Positions 1 to 9,773 of a stretch of 64,000 nucleotides of DNA are shown here, piece by piece. A model generated the notes under the pieces. The model had not been told where the DNA came from. It worked only from the letters and a program-made list of their open reading frames with translations, and made no database searches. Made by a program: the position numbers and the translations under genes. Every line of letters starts with the position of its first letter. Position 1 is the stretch's first letter. The DNA is from CAVPUA01 sp963708805 (GTDB taxonomy: Bacteria; Actinomycetota; Actinomycetes; Mycobacteriales; Jatrophihabitantaceae): positions 2,294,001-2,358,000 of the forward strand of contig CAVPUA010000003.1 in the NCBI GenBank assembly GCA_963708805.1, given 5' to 3'.

Positions 1-2
1 CG

Positions 3-92
3 CCCGCGGTCTACCGGGCGACCGAGCCGACTGCGCCGACCGGATCAGCCGGCCATGAGGACGAGGTGGCCACCACCGCCGGCCGTGGCTGA
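3..92 (+). CDS. C-terminal tail of an upstream gene (partial)
   Basis: The third forward frame is open from the window edge to a TGA at 90-92 and encodes a short Pro/Thr/Ala-rich polar tail of about 29 residues. Its stop overlaps the likely GTG start of the next gene, as in translationally coupled pairs. In M. tuberculosis the gene before the equivalent methyltransferase (Rv2690c) encodes an APC-type permease, and a hydrophilic tail would suit one. That identity rests on gene order only, because no membrane segment is inside the window. Confidence 0.35.
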   Translation, partial: PAVYRATEPTAPTGSAGHEDEVATTAGRG

Positions 93-1321
93 ACTGAACC
101 TGACCGGTTCGCGCGTTCGAGCTGGTGGTCGGGCCGGTCGCCCACGGCGGTCATTGCGTGGCCCGCATCAGCGGCGGCCCCGCTGACGGCCGAGTGGTGT
201 TCGTGCGTCACGCCCTGCCGGGTGAGCGCGTCATCGTGACGATCACCGAGGACGGTGGTGGCGCCTACTGCCGCGGCGACGCCGTCGAGGTGCTCGATCC
301 CGCGCCCGAGCGGGTTACGCCGCCCTGCCCCCACGCCGGACCCGGACGGTGTGGCGGTTGCGATTGGCAGCACGTGTCCGCCGTCGGCCAGCGAGCACTC
401 AAGGCGTACGTGGTCCGCGAGCAGTTCCAGCGCCTGGCCGGCCTGGACGTTCAGGTCGACGTCGAGGAGCTGCCCGGTGGGCTGCTCGGTTGGCGCACCC
501 GGACGGTCTACGCGACGACCCCCGACGGCCGGCTCGGACTGCGCCGGCATCGTTCGCACGCCGTCGAGGTGCTCGACTCGTGCCCGCTGGGTGAGCCCGA
601 CATCGGCGGCCCGGACGCGCTGGCCCGGCGGCTACCGGGCGCGGACGGTCTCGAGCTGGCCGCCGGCGATGACGGTGACCTGGCCGTCCTGTCCCACCAC
701 CGTGTGCGATCGACCCACCGGGGTAGGCGCCCGCCCGATCAGGTACGGCTCGTCGACGGTCCCGCGACTCTGCACCACCAGGTCGCCGGACGGGACTTCG
801 CCGTGGCCGCCGGCGGGTTCTGGCAGGTGCACCCGCACGCCGCGCCGACCTTCGTCGAGGCCGTGGTCGCCGCCAGCCGACCCGGCGCAGGCGAGACCGT
901 CCTGGATCTGTACGCCGGCGCCGGCTTGTTCACCGCGGTCCTGGCCGACCTGGTCGGGCCGTCCGGTCGGGTGGTGGGTGTCGAGTCCGCCCGCGATGCG
1001 GTCGCCGACGCCGGCCGCAACCTGGCCGCGCTGCCCCAGGCGAGCATGGTGAACGCCCGGGTGACGGTGGCATCGCTGGTCGAGCTGGCGATCCGTCCCG
1101 ACATCGTGGTTCTCGATCCGCCCCGGGCCGGTGCCGGGGCCGACGTGATGCGACTGTTGACCCAACTGGGTCCCCGGGTCATCGTCTACGTCGCGTGCGA
1201 CCCGGCCTCGCTGGCGCGCGACGTCGCCGCGTCGGGTTGGCGGCTGTCCGGGCTGCGGGCCTTCGACGCCTTCCCGATGACGGCCCACGTCGAGTGCGTC
1301 GCCGTCTTGAGCCCGTCTTGA
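85..1321 (+). CDS. TRAM-domain class I SAM-dependent RNA (uracil-5-)-methyltransferase, TrmA/RumA family
   Basis: It probably methylates C5 of a uridine in tRNA or rRNA. An N-terminal TRAM RNA-binding domain of about 60 residues is followed by a CX7CX2C cluster (PCPHAGPGRCGGC) plus a fourth Cys in LDSCPLG, the RumA 4Fe-4S ligand pattern. The C-terminal Rossmann fold has LDLYAGAGLF (SAM), LDPPRAG and the catalytic Cys in YVACDPASLARD. The continuous frame opens at GTG 125, inside the TRAM domain. GTG 85, one frame away, gives a proper N-terminus (MAELNLTGSR) if one extra base near 112-116 is removed, for about 411 residues. An 11-bp tandem duplication (GTCTTGAGCCC, 1304-1325) contains the stop codon. 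Homologue of M. tuberculosis Rv2689c; it lies directly upstream of dxs. Confidence 0.88.
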
Positions 1322-1344
1322 GCCCGCTGAGCGTGGCCCGTAGG

Positions 1345-1350
1345 TAGTCT
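1345..1350 (+). promoter_or_regulatory. -10 element TAGTCT of dxs (leaderless)
   Basis: TAGTCT fits TAnnnT and ends 6 nt before the GTG at 1357, so transcription should begin at the start codon itself. No Shine-Dalgarno sequence precedes that GTG. No clear -35 is seen at normal spacing. Confidence 0.5.
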
Positions 1351-1356
1351 GCAAGC

Positions 1357-3325
1357 GTGTCCCGTGTGCTGAGTCAAGTTTCGTCCCCGGCCGACCTGCG
1401 GAACCTGAGCGACGCCGAGCTGGTCGCCCTCGCCGCCGAGATCCGCGACCTCCTGGTCAATACGGTTGCGCGGACCGCCGGTCACCTCGGCCCGAACCTG
1501 GGCGCCGTGGAGCTGACGATCGCGCTGCACCGCGTCTTCGACTCGCCGACCGAGCCGATCCTGTTCGATGTCGGGCCACCAGGCCTACGTACACAAGATC
1601 CTCACCGGTCGCGCCGACCGGATGCCGACGCTTGCGTCAGACCGGCGGCATCTCGGGTTACCCGAGCCGGGCCGAGAGCGAACACGACTGGATCGAGAAC
1701 TCCCACGCCTCGACCGCGCTGTCCTATGCCGACGGGCTGGCCAAGGCGTTCGACGTGCGCGGCGAGCGCCGCCCGGTCGTGGCCGTCGTCGGCGACGGAG
1801 CGCTCACCGGCGGCATGTGCTGGGAGGCCCTCAACAACATCGCCGGCGCCGACCGTCCGGTCGTCATCGTCGTCAACGACAACGGGCGCTCCTACGCACC
1901 GACCGTGGGCGGTTTCGCCGAGCACCTGACCGGGCTGCGTCTTCGACCCGGCTACGAGCGCGTGCTCGAGACGGTGAAGGCCGGACTGCCGCGCGTCCCT
2001 CTCGTCGGGCGTTCGCTCTACGACGCGCTGCACGGAATGAAGCGCGGGGTGAAGGACGTCCTCGCCCCCCAGGGCATGTTCGAGGATCTCGGCCTCAAGT
2101 ACCTCGGTCCGATCGACGGCCACGACCGGGCCGCCCTGGAGGCCGCGTTCGGACTCGCTCGCGGATTCGGCGGCCCGGTGATCGTCCATTGCGTCACCCG
2201 CAAGGGCTTCGGCTACGCGCCGGCCGAGAACGACGAGGCCGACCAGATGCACCAGTCGGCCGCGTTCGACCCGGCTACCGGCCGAGTGGTCGCCGCCGCG
2301 GCTCGGCGGTGGACCGAGGTGTTCGCCGACGAGCTGGTCGAGATCGGCGAGCAACGCGACGACATCGTCGCGATCACCGCCGCCATGTGCGAGCCGACCG
2401 GGCTGGGAGCGTTCGGCCGGCGCTTCCCCGACCGGATCTACGACGTCGGCATCGCCGAGCAGCACGCCATGACCTCGGCGGCCGGCCTGGCCTCGGGCGG
2501 CCTGCACCCGGTCGTCGCCATCTACGCGACGTTCCTCAACCGCGCGTTCGACCAGCTGCTGATGGACGTCGCACTGCACACGCTGCCGGTGACGGTGGTG
2601 CTCGACCGGGCCGGGCTGACCGGCGACGACGGCGCGAGCCACAACGGCATGTGGGATCTCGCGCTGCTCGGCGTCGTCCCGCGACTGCGCATCGCCGCCC
2701 CGCGCGACGAGCCGACACTGCGCTCGGAGTTTCGTGAGGCCGTCGCGTGGGAGGACGGCCCGACCGTCGTCCGATTCCCGAAGACGCCACTGCCCGCCGA
2801 GATTCCGTCGCTGCGCAGTGTCAACGGCGTCGATGTGCTCGCCGAGCCCGGCGCCGGACGCCGTCGTCGACGTTCTGATCGTGGCCATCGGGGCGACCTG
2901 CGCTGATGCTCTGCAGGCATCTCGATCGGCAGCCGACGCGGGATACAGCGTGCGCGTCGTCGACCCGCGCTGGGTGACGCCGGTCAACCCGCAGCTGATC
3001 GAGTTCGCCCGCCAGACCCGCCTCGTCGTGACCGTCGAGGACGGCGTCGCCGTCGGTGGCGCGGGCGCCCGGATAAATCCAGGCGCTCCGTATGGCCGGG
3101 GTGAACGTGCCGGGTCGCGAGCTCGGCATCCCAACGGAATTCCTAGAACATGGCAAGATTGGCGACGTTCGGGCGAAGACCGGCCTCACGGCCACCGACA
3201 TCGGTCGGCGGATCGTGGAGTGGTCGGCGCTCGTTCAGCACGGGGACGACGCGTCGACGACTGGGGCTGCCGACGCGGAGGACGTGTCGGCGATTCTTCG
3301 CCGAGACGACCTCGATGCGAGCTGA
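1357..3325 (+). CDS. dxs: 1-deoxy-D-xylulose-5-phosphate synthase
   Basis: First enzyme of the MEP isoprenoid pathway: TPP-dependent condensation of pyruvate with glyceraldehyde 3-phosphate. Features are the N-terminal substrate region (LGPNLGAVELTIALHRVFDS), GHQAYVHKILTGR, the TPP/Mg motif GDGALTGGMCWEALNNIA, the transketolase pyrimidine-binding centre (YDVGIAEQHAMTSAAGLA) and a C-terminal transketolase domain ending ATDIGRRIVEWSAL. Reading continues only across four one-base insertions: an extra G near 1573, T near 1633, C near 2851 and C near 3078. Without them the protein is 654 residues, normal for Dxs. All four sit in short runs, so sequence error is likelier than loss of this essential gene. 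The GTG start is fixed by a -10 hexamer 6 nt upstream. Confidence 0.93.
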
Positions 3326-3327
3326 GC

Positions 3328-3349
3328 GCGGACACCGCACGATTTTTTT
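3328..3349 (+). terminator. Putative intrinsic terminator after dxs
   Basis: Just past the dxs stop, GCGG-ACA-CCGC can form a short stem, and a run of seven T (3343-3349) follows 4 nt later. T runs this long are rare in this GC-rich window. The stem is short, so the call is tentative. Confidence 0.4.
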
Positions 3350-3376
3350 GGGGATATTTCTTCTTGGGGGCACGCA

Positions 3377-4081
3377 ATGCGAGTGCTAGTTGTCGAGGAC
3401 GAATCTCAGCTGGCCGAGGCGGTGGCCCGCGGGCTACGCCGCGAGGGCATGGCCGTCGACGTCGCCTTCGACGGTGACGACGGGTACCGCAAGGCGACGC
3501 TGACCCGCTACGACGTCGTCGTGCTCGACCGCGACCTGCCCGGCATGCCCGGCGACGAGATCTGCCGCCGGCTCTCCGACGAGGGCGTGCTGACCCGCGT
3601 CATGATGCTGACCGCCAGCGGCACCGTCGAGGACAAGGTCTCAGGCCTGGCGCTGGGCGCCGACGACTACCTGGCCAAGCCGTTCGCCTTCGTCGAGCTC
3701 GTCGCCCGGGTGCGCGCGCTCGGCCGGCGGACGACGCCGGCGGCCCCGCCGGTGCTCACCGCCGGAGACATCGAACTGGACTCGGCCAAGCGGACCGTGG
3801 TTCGCGGGGGCGAGGTGATCGACCTCACCCGCAAGGAGTTCGGCGTCCTCGAGACGCTGCTGATGGCCCACGGCTCGGTCGTCAGCAGCGAGGAGCTGCT
3901 CGACCGGGTGTGGGACGAGAACGCCGACCCGTTCACCACGACCGTTCGCGTGACGATGATGACCCTGCGGCGCAAGCTCGGTGAGCCGGCGATCATCGAC
4001 ACCGTTGTCGGATCGGGATATCGGATCGACCCGGCTGCGCTTGCTCCGGTCGAGGAAATTGCCGGATCATCTCGCGAGTGA
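3377..4081 (+). CDS. OmpR/PhoB-family response regulator
   Basis: Cytoplasmic transcription factor of a two-component system, 234 residues. The receiver domain (about 1-115) starts MRVLVVEDE with acidic-pocket residues, the phospho-acceptor Asp in VVVLDRDLPGMPGDE, the conserved Thr region MMLTASG and Lys in DDYLAKPFAFVEL. The winged-helix DNA-binding domain (about 130-225) contains DLTRKEFGVLETLLMAHG and a C-terminal GSGYRI. Its stop overlaps the GTG start of the kinase gene by 4 nt (GTGA), so the two are translationally coupled. The leader after the dxs terminator is unusually A/T-rich (3341-3363). The target genes cannot be told from sequence. Confidence 0.92.
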   Translation: MRVLVVEDESQLAEAVARGLRREGMAVDVAFDGDDGYRKATLTRYDVVVLDRDLPGMPGDEICRRLSDEGVLTRVMMLTASGTVEDKVSGLALGADDYLAKPFAFVELVARVRALGRRTTPAAPPVLTAGDIELDSAKRTVVRGGEVIDLTRKEFGVLETLLMAHGSVVSSEELLDRVWDENADPFTTTVRVTMMTLRRKLGEPAIIDTVVGSGYRIDPAALAPVEEIAGSSRE

Positions 4082-5231
4082 GCCTGTTCCGTTCAACGCT
4101 GCGCGTACGCATGGCGTTGTTGTACGGCGGCTTGGTGCTGCTCGTCGGTGTGTCATTGCTGTTCACGGCGGTGGTCCTGCGTCGATCAGTCGATCGCGCA
4201 CCTCACCTTCTTCCGCTACCAGGGCGATCTGGTCGGCCATCTGCCCAACGGGCAGCAGGTCACCCTCAACACCGCGACGGCTCGGCAGGAGGCCCGCGCC
4301 AGCGCGCGCGACTATCTGCTGCAGCACCGGCCTGATCTACTTCGGCGATCATCGTGGTCATCGGCGCGGCCGGCGGATACCTGCTGGCCAAGCAGGCCCT
4401 GCGGCCGATCGCGAAGGTCACCCGTACGGCGCAGCAGCTCTCGACCGAGACGCTCGACCAGCGGATCAACCTCGGTGGCCCGGACGACGAGCTGCGCGAA
4501 CTGGCCGACACGTTCGACGAGATGCTGGGCCGGCTGGACGCCGCCTTCGACAGCCAGCGGCTGTTCGTCGCCAACGCCAGCCACGAACTGCGGACGCCGC
4601 TCGCGGTGATCCGCACCGAACTGGACGTCACGACCTCGGATCCGGACGCGACCACCGACGAGCTGCGCCGGATGGCCGAGGTGGCGCTGGGCGCCACCGA
4701 CCGCGCGGAGAAGCTGGTCAGTTCGCTGCTCGTGCTGGCCCGCCTGCAGGCCGGGCACCGCGCCGAGCTCGAGATCAACGAGACCGTCGATCTGGCCGAG
4801 CTCGTCCCGTCGGTGTTGTCGGCGGTCGAGAACGACGCCAAGGAGCGCGAGGTCACGATCGAGGTCGCAGGTCGCGCCGGCGGTCACCCAGGGCGACCCG
4901 CGCCTGCTCGAGCGGCTGATCGGCAACCTGGTCGAGAACGGCGTCCGCCACAACGTCCAGGGCGGCTGGCTGCGGCTTCAGTTGCGGTCAGTCCGACGAC
5001 AAGGCCTGGCTCCAGGTCTCCAACGGCGGTCAGGTGATCCCGCCCGGCGACGTCGAGCGGCTGTTCGAGCCGTTCCGCCGCGGTGGCGGTCGGGTGCGCA
5101 CCGCGACCCGCGGCTCCGGGCTGGGGCTCTCGATCGTGCGACTGATCGTCGAGGCGCATCACGGCAAGGTGCAGGCCTCGGCGCCTCCGTTCGGCGGCCT
5201 GGCCCTGCGCATCGAGCTGCCCCGCGCCTGA
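4078..5231 (+). CDS. Sensor histidine kinase, partner of the preceding regulator
   Basis: Membrane HAMP-type kinase. An N-terminal TM helix (ALLYGGLVLLVGVSLLFTAV), a short external loop of about 50-60 residues, a second TM helix (AIIVVIGAAGGYLL), HAMP, HisKA with the phospho-accepting His in VANASHELRTPLAVI, and HATPase_c with NLVENGVRHN (N box) and GSGLGLSIVRLIVEAH (G2 box). The G1 region reads VSNGGQVIP, with Asn where many kinases have Asp. Five one-base insertions (near 4185, 4330, 4350, 4875 and 4990) break the frame; removing them gives about 382 residues. The small external loop suggests an intramembrane or small-molecule signal, but the ligand is unknown. Confidence 0.88.
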
Positions 5232-5243
5232 CCGCCCATCGCG

Positions 5244-5284
5244 GACTCTCAGGCAGGCCGAGTAAGACAGAACCTGACTGAGTC
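5244..5284 (+). terminator. Imperfect stem-loop after the histidine kinase gene
   Basis: GACTCTCAGG (5244-5253) can pair with CCTGACTGAGTC (5273-5284) with a small bulge. There is no T tract. It may mark the 3' end of the two-component transcript or belong to the leader of the next gene. Confidence 0.25.
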
Positions 5285-5348
5285 TGCCCGGCCGATCCCG
5301 ACGCCGAGCTGACGAGCGCGCAACGCACGGCACCGAGAGGAGCCCACG

Positions 5349-6150
5349 ATGACGAGCGCACAGGCGGTGTCGACTCCCGCCGGACTGCTGACCGATCCTG
5401 GTACCGCGATGGTGTGGCTGATGATGCATCACCAGCCCGTGCCCACGTCGCCGCCGGCCGAGCTGCGCGACGTCGTCGCTCCCGTGCTCGACCATCACGG
5501 TCAGTTGATCGACTGGCGGTTCCGGCCGCCCTCGGACGGCTCGCACCCCGACCTGGCGAACATCTTCGAGCGCGTTCACCAGTGGCGCGAGCAGTGGTTG
5601 ACCGAGCGGGCGGTGAGCGATGCCGCAACCCTCCGCACCGTGCTCAGTTGGGGCGATCACACCGTCGGCGTCAGTGCCCTTCGCGTCCTCGGCGTTCCGG
5701 ATGCCCGGCTCGAACCCGAAACCGTGCCGCTGGCCTGCATGCAAGCGAAGAAGCTGCGCTCAGCCATGGCCGGCCGATTCGGTGTCGCCCTCGTCGACAT
5801 GGAGTCTGGACGGGTGGCTCGCGCCTTCGCGCCGGTCGAGGTGCCCACCGTGCTCCTTTCGAGTACCCACAGCGGCCTGACGCTCAATGGTGATCACGTC
5901 GAACTGCCCGACGGCGAGGTCGTGCGCAGTTGGTCGACGTCGGAGATCGAAACCGGATCGGGTGCGCGCCCGATCGCTCCCGCTGAACTCGATCTGGTGC
6001 GTCGCGTGACCCCGGGTCACGAGCGCGTCATGCGTCTCGCGGGTCGAGTTGACCCGCCTCTTCGCCCCGCTGCTGGCGAGCCTGGTCGATCTGACCGAGC
6101 TCGCCAGCGGCGGGCACCACTCGCTCTACGTCCGCCGCGGACTGACCTGA
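5349..6150 (+). CDS. Protein of unknown function
   Basis: I do not recognise this gene. The start is supported by GAGAGGAG ending about 8 nt before ATG 5349. A one-base insertion near 6045 shifts the frame; the corrected C-terminus (RVELTRLFAPLLASLVDLTE ...) has coding-like composition and stops at 6148-6150, giving about 266 residues. There is no signal peptide, TM helix or obvious catalytic motif. The N-terminal third is rich in His/Trp/Pro (MVWLMMHHQPVPTSPPAE; a DWRFRPPSDG segment). It lies downstream of the two-component pair, separated by about 117 nt with its own RBS, and converges on fadB. Linkage to the kinase is only positional. Confidence 0.65.
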
Positions 6151-6159
6151 GCCGCCGCC

Positions 6160-8245
6160 TCAGTGCACCGAGGCGATGCCCCCGGCCAGGAAGCGGCGCC
6201 CGGTCACCGTTCGGCCACTCCGGTGCGATCGAGATAGGGCGTGACTCCACCGAGGTGGAACGGCCAGCCGGCGCCCGAGGATCAGGCACAGGTCGATGTC
6301 CTGGGCCTCGGCCACGACACCCTCGTCGAGCATGATCCGGATCTCCTGGGCGATGGCCGAGAGCGCGCGCTCGCGGACCTGGTCAGGCGTGCTGGGGGAG
6401 TCGCCGCCGACGAACATCGCCTCGACCTCGGGGTCGACGTGCTGCCCGCTCTCGTCCCACACGTAGATGCCCGACTTCTTCGCCTCGACCAGCCGCCGCA
6501 GGTTCTCGCTCACGGCATATCGCTCGGGGAAGGCGGCGTGCATCGTCTCGGCGACGTGCAGGGCCACCGCCGGCCCGACCAGCTGCAGCAGCACGAACGG
6601 GCTCATCGGCAGACCGAGCGGCTCGAGAGCCCGGTCGGCGACCTCGATGGGGGTGCCCTCGTCGACGGTCCGCGTGACCTCGCCGAGGAAGCGGGTCAGC
6701 AGCCGGTTGACGACGAACGCCGGCGCGTCCTTCACCAGCACCGACGACTTCTTGAGCGACCGGCTGACCGCGAAGGCGGTGGCCAGCGTCGCGTCGTCGG
6801 TCTGCTCGGCGCGGACGATCTCGAGCAACGGCAGCACCGCGACCGGGTTGAAGAAGTGGAATCCGACGACCCGTTCGGGGTGGGTCAGCTCCGAGGCCAT
6901 CTCGGTGATCGACAGCGACGAGGTGTTGGTGGCCAGGACGGCCTCGGCGCTGACGAACTGCTCGACCTCGGCGAAGACCTGCTTCTTGATCGTCCATCTC
7001 TTCGAAGACGGCCTCGATCACGAAATCGGCGTCGGCGAAGGCGTCCTTGGTCAGCGAGCCGGTGACCAGCGCCTTGAGGCGGTTGGCCCGGTCGGTGTTG
7101 ATGCGTCCCTTGGCCAGCTGCTGGTCGAGTTCGCTGTGGACGTAGGCGACACCCTTGTCGAGACGATCCTGGTCCAGGTCGGTCATCACGACCGGCACTT
7201 CCAGCTGGCGGGCGAAGAGCAGTGCCAGCTGACCGGCCATCAGCCCGGCGCCGACGACGCCGACCTTGGTCACCTTGCGGGCCAGTGACTTGTCCGGCGC
7301 GCCCGCGGGCCGCTTGGCCCGCTTCTGCACGAGGTCGAACGCATACAGGCCGGCGCGCAACTCGTCGCTCATGATCAGGTCGGCCAGGGCGTCGTCCTCG
7401 GCCGCGGTGCCCGCGGTGAAGTCGGCGGTCCGGGCCAGTGCGATCAGGTCAAGAGCGCGGTACGGCGCCGGCGCCGAGCCGTGCACCTTGGCGTCGGCGA
7501 AGCCGCGCCCGCGCGCGAGCGCCGGCGTCCCAGTCGTCGGCGCCGTGGTCGGCCCGCTCGATCGGGGATGGAGCCGTCCGAGCACCTTGGACGCCCAGAG
7601 CAAAGACTGGGCCAGGAAGTCGGCGTCGTCGAGCAGCTCGTCGACGATCCCAGCTCGAACGCCTTCTTCGGGCGAGAGCATCTTGTTCTGGTTGAGGGCG
7701 TTCTCGACGATCACCGTGACGGCAGCGTCCGGGCCGATCAGGTGCGGCAGGAGCTGAGTGCCGCCCCAGCCGGGGACGAGCCCGAGGAACACCTCAGGGA
7801 ACGCGATGGCGGCCGCCTTGCGGGCGAGCGTCCGGTAGTCGCAGTGCAGGGCCAGCTCCAGGCCGCCGCCCATCACGGCGCCGTTCACGAACGCGAAGGT
7901 CGGGACATCGCTGTCCTTGAACCGGCGGAACACTCGGTGACCGAGAGCGCCGATTTCATGCGCCTGCGCGCGGTCTTGGATCAGTCCGACCCCGCTGATG
8001 TCGGCGCCGACGGCGAAGATGAACGGCTTGCCGGTGACGGCGATCGCCGCGACCTTCGGTGAGTGTCCGGCGATGTCGTCGAGCGCGGTGTCGAACGATG
8101 CGAGTCCGGCCGGCCCGAACGTCGAGGGACGGGTGTGATCGTGGCCGTTGTCGAGCGTGATCAGCGCGATCTCGCCGGCCACCCCGGGAACGTCGAGATA
8201 GCGCACGATCGCCTGCGTGACGACCTCGTCGGCGAACTCGGTCAT
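6160..8245 (-). CDS. fadB: Fatty-acid oxidation multifunctional protein: enoyl-CoA hydratase / 3-hydroxyacyl-CoA dehydrogenase
   Basis: Catalyses hydration and NAD-dependent dehydrogenation in beta-oxidation. The N-terminal crotonase domain has oxyanion-hole segments FAVGADISG and GAVMGGGLELALHCDY and catalytic-Glu region FPEVFLGLVPGWGGTQ. The dehydrogenase starts KVGVVGAGLMAGQLALLFA (NAD Rossmann) and has GFHFFNPVAVLPLLEIV, where the catalytic His lies, then a C-terminal helical domain ending GRRFLAGGIASVH. Extra bases near 6995 and 6283 and one lost base near 6210 break the frame; corrected length is about 694 residues. The ATG overlaps the fadA stop by 4 nt (ATGA), so the two are coupled. 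Confidence 0.92.
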
Positions 8246-9477
8246 GCGTCGTCTCCCGTGTCTGTGGTGGATCGCGAATCGAAGTGAGGGTTCTCCCAGA
8301 TGACGGTGCCGCCCTGGCCGATGCCGACGCACATCGCCGTCAGGCCGTACTGCACCTCGGGGTGATCGGCGAACTGACGCGCCAGCTGGGTCATCAGCCG
8401 CACACCGGAGGAGGCCAGTGGGTGGCCGGTGGCGATCGCGCCGCCGTACTGGTTCACCCGCGGGTCGTCGTCGGCGATGCCGTAGTGATCGAGGAAGGCC
8501 AGCACCTGGACGGCGAACGCCTCGTTCAGCTCGAACAGGCCGATGTCGTCGATGCTCAGGCCGGCCGCCTTCAACGCCTTCTCGGTCGACGGGATCGGGC
8601 CGACGCCCATGACGGCGGGGTCGACCCCGGCGAAGCCGTAGCTGACCAGCTTCATCTTCACCGGCAGGCCGAGTTCCTCGGCAACGTCAGCGGACGCCAA
8701 GATCGCGGCCGTGGCGCCGTCGTTCAGGCCCGCCGCGTTGCCCGCCGTGACTCGACCATGGGGCCGGAACGGAGTCTTGAGGCCGGCGAGTTCCTCGACG
8801 GTCGTGCCCGGACGCGGTGGCTCGTCCCTGACGGCCAGCCCCCAGCCGTTCTCGGTCGACCGTGTCGCGATCGGCACCAGATCTGGTTCGATCTTGCCGT
8901 CGGCGTACGCCTTGGCCAACTTGGCCTGGCTGGCCGCGGCGAAGGCGTCGGCTCGTTCCTTGGTCAGCTGAGGGAACCGGTCGTGCAGGTTCTCGGCCGT
9001 CGAACCCATCACGAGAGCGGACGGGTCGACCAACTTCTCGGACACGAAGCGGGGGTTGGGGTCAACGCCTTCGCCCATCGGATGGTGGCCCATGTGTTCG
9101 ACGCCGCCCGCGATCGCGATGTCGTAGGCCCCGAAGGCGATGCCCCCCGCCACGGCGGTCACGGCGGTCATCGCGCCGGCGCACATGCGATCGATCGAGT
9201 AGCCGGGCACGCTGCGGGGAAGCCCGGCCAGGATGCCGGCGGTGCGTCCGAGGGTCAGGCCCTGGTCACCGATCTGGGTGGTGGCCGCAATCGCCACCTC
9301 GTCGATTCGCTCCGGCGGCAGTTCAGGGTGGCGGCGGATCAGTTCGCGGATGACGGCAACGATGAGGTCGTCGGCACGGGTCTCGGCGTAGATCCCCTTC
9401 GGTCCGGCCTTCCCGAACGGGGTACGGGCCCCATCCACGAAGACGACGTCCCGGTTGGGTCGAGCGTTTGCTGGCAC
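8242..9477 (-). CDS. fadA: Acetyl-CoA acyltransferase (thiolase)
   Basis: Thiolytic cleavage step of beta-oxidation, first gene of fadA-fadB. The nucleophilic Cys is in SIDRMCAGAMTAV, the His in GGAIATGHPLASSGVRLM and the second catalytic Cys in TAMCVGIGQGG. GTG 9477 is chosen because AAGGAG lies about 8 nt upstream and the protein then begins MPANARPNRDVVFVDGARTP; the frame remains open upstream but would run through the operator. About 411 residues, usual for the family. A TTGTTAC palindrome just upstream suggests repression by a TetR-type regulator. Confidence 0.95.
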   Translation of the reverse strand: MPANARPNRDVVFVDGARTPFGKAGPKGIYAETRADDLIVAVIRELIRRHPELPPERIDEVAIAATTQIGDQGLTLGRTAGILAGLPRSVPGYSIDRMCAGAMTAVTAVAGGIAFGAYDIAIAGGVEHMGHHPMGEGVDPNPRFVSEKLVDPSALVMGSTAENLHDRFPQLTKERADAFAAASQAKLAKAYADGKIEPDLVPIATRSTENGWGLAVRDEPPRPGTTVEELAGLKTPFRPHGRVTAGNAAGLNDGATAAILASADVAEELGLPVKMKLVSYGFAGVDPAVMGVGPIPSTEKALKAAGLSIDDIGLFELNEAFAVQVLAFLDHYGIADDDPRVNQYGGAIATGHPLASSGVRLMTQLARQFADHPEVQYGLTAMCVGIGQGGTVIWENPHFDSRSTTDTGDDA

Positions 9478-9499
9478 TGTCGTCTCCTTAGACGAACGC

Positions 9500-9519
9500 T
9501 TGTTACCGACGAGTAACAA
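9500..9519 (-). promoter_or_regulatory. Palindromic operator upstream of fadA
   Basis: TTGTTACCGACGAGTAACAA has perfect 7-bp inverted arms (TTGTTAC/GTAACAA) around 6 nt, 22-42 nt before the fadA start. Size and symmetry suit a TetR-family operator, as expected for a fatty-acid degradation operon. The regulator is not identified. Confidence 0.6.
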
Positions 9520-9587
9520 CTCTACCGCCCAGCGTATGCCCGTCGCGAGTCGGCGTGGGCGGGGCGAGACCTGGGTAGGGATCGATC

Positions 9588-9773
9588 ATGACTGACGACA
9601 AGAACACGCAGCCGGCCGGCGAGGGCATCTCCGACGAAGAGATGGCGAAGGAAGTAGGCGATCAGACGTCGTCGGATCTCAAATACGCCGACGTCTTCAA
9701 GCGCGAGGCCGACGGCACGACGACCGACACCGAGGCGGCCAAGGCGACCGCGGACGAGCTGGAAGGCCCTTAA
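9588..9773 (+). CDS. Small acidic hydrophilic protein, unknown
   Basis: A 61-residue protein of mostly Asp, Glu, Lys, Thr and Ala, with no hydrophobic core, Cys or signal peptide, so it is probably disordered. It starts at ATG 9588, about 8 nt after GGGTAGGG. Its TAA overlaps the convergent RNase D stop codon (TTAA at 9770-9773). Despite its size it is probably real: codon usage matches its neighbours and no competing frame explains the sequence. Function unknown. Confidence 0.6.
   Translation: MTDDKNTQPAGEGISDEEMAKEVGDQTSSDLKYADVFKREADGTTTDTEAAKATADELEGP

Noticed and set aside
1357..3325. dxs and the other broken genes as true pseudogenes or programmed frameshifts
   Set aside because: Breaks occur in many essential genes, always one base in short runs, without slippery-site context. 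Sequence error explains all of them more simply.
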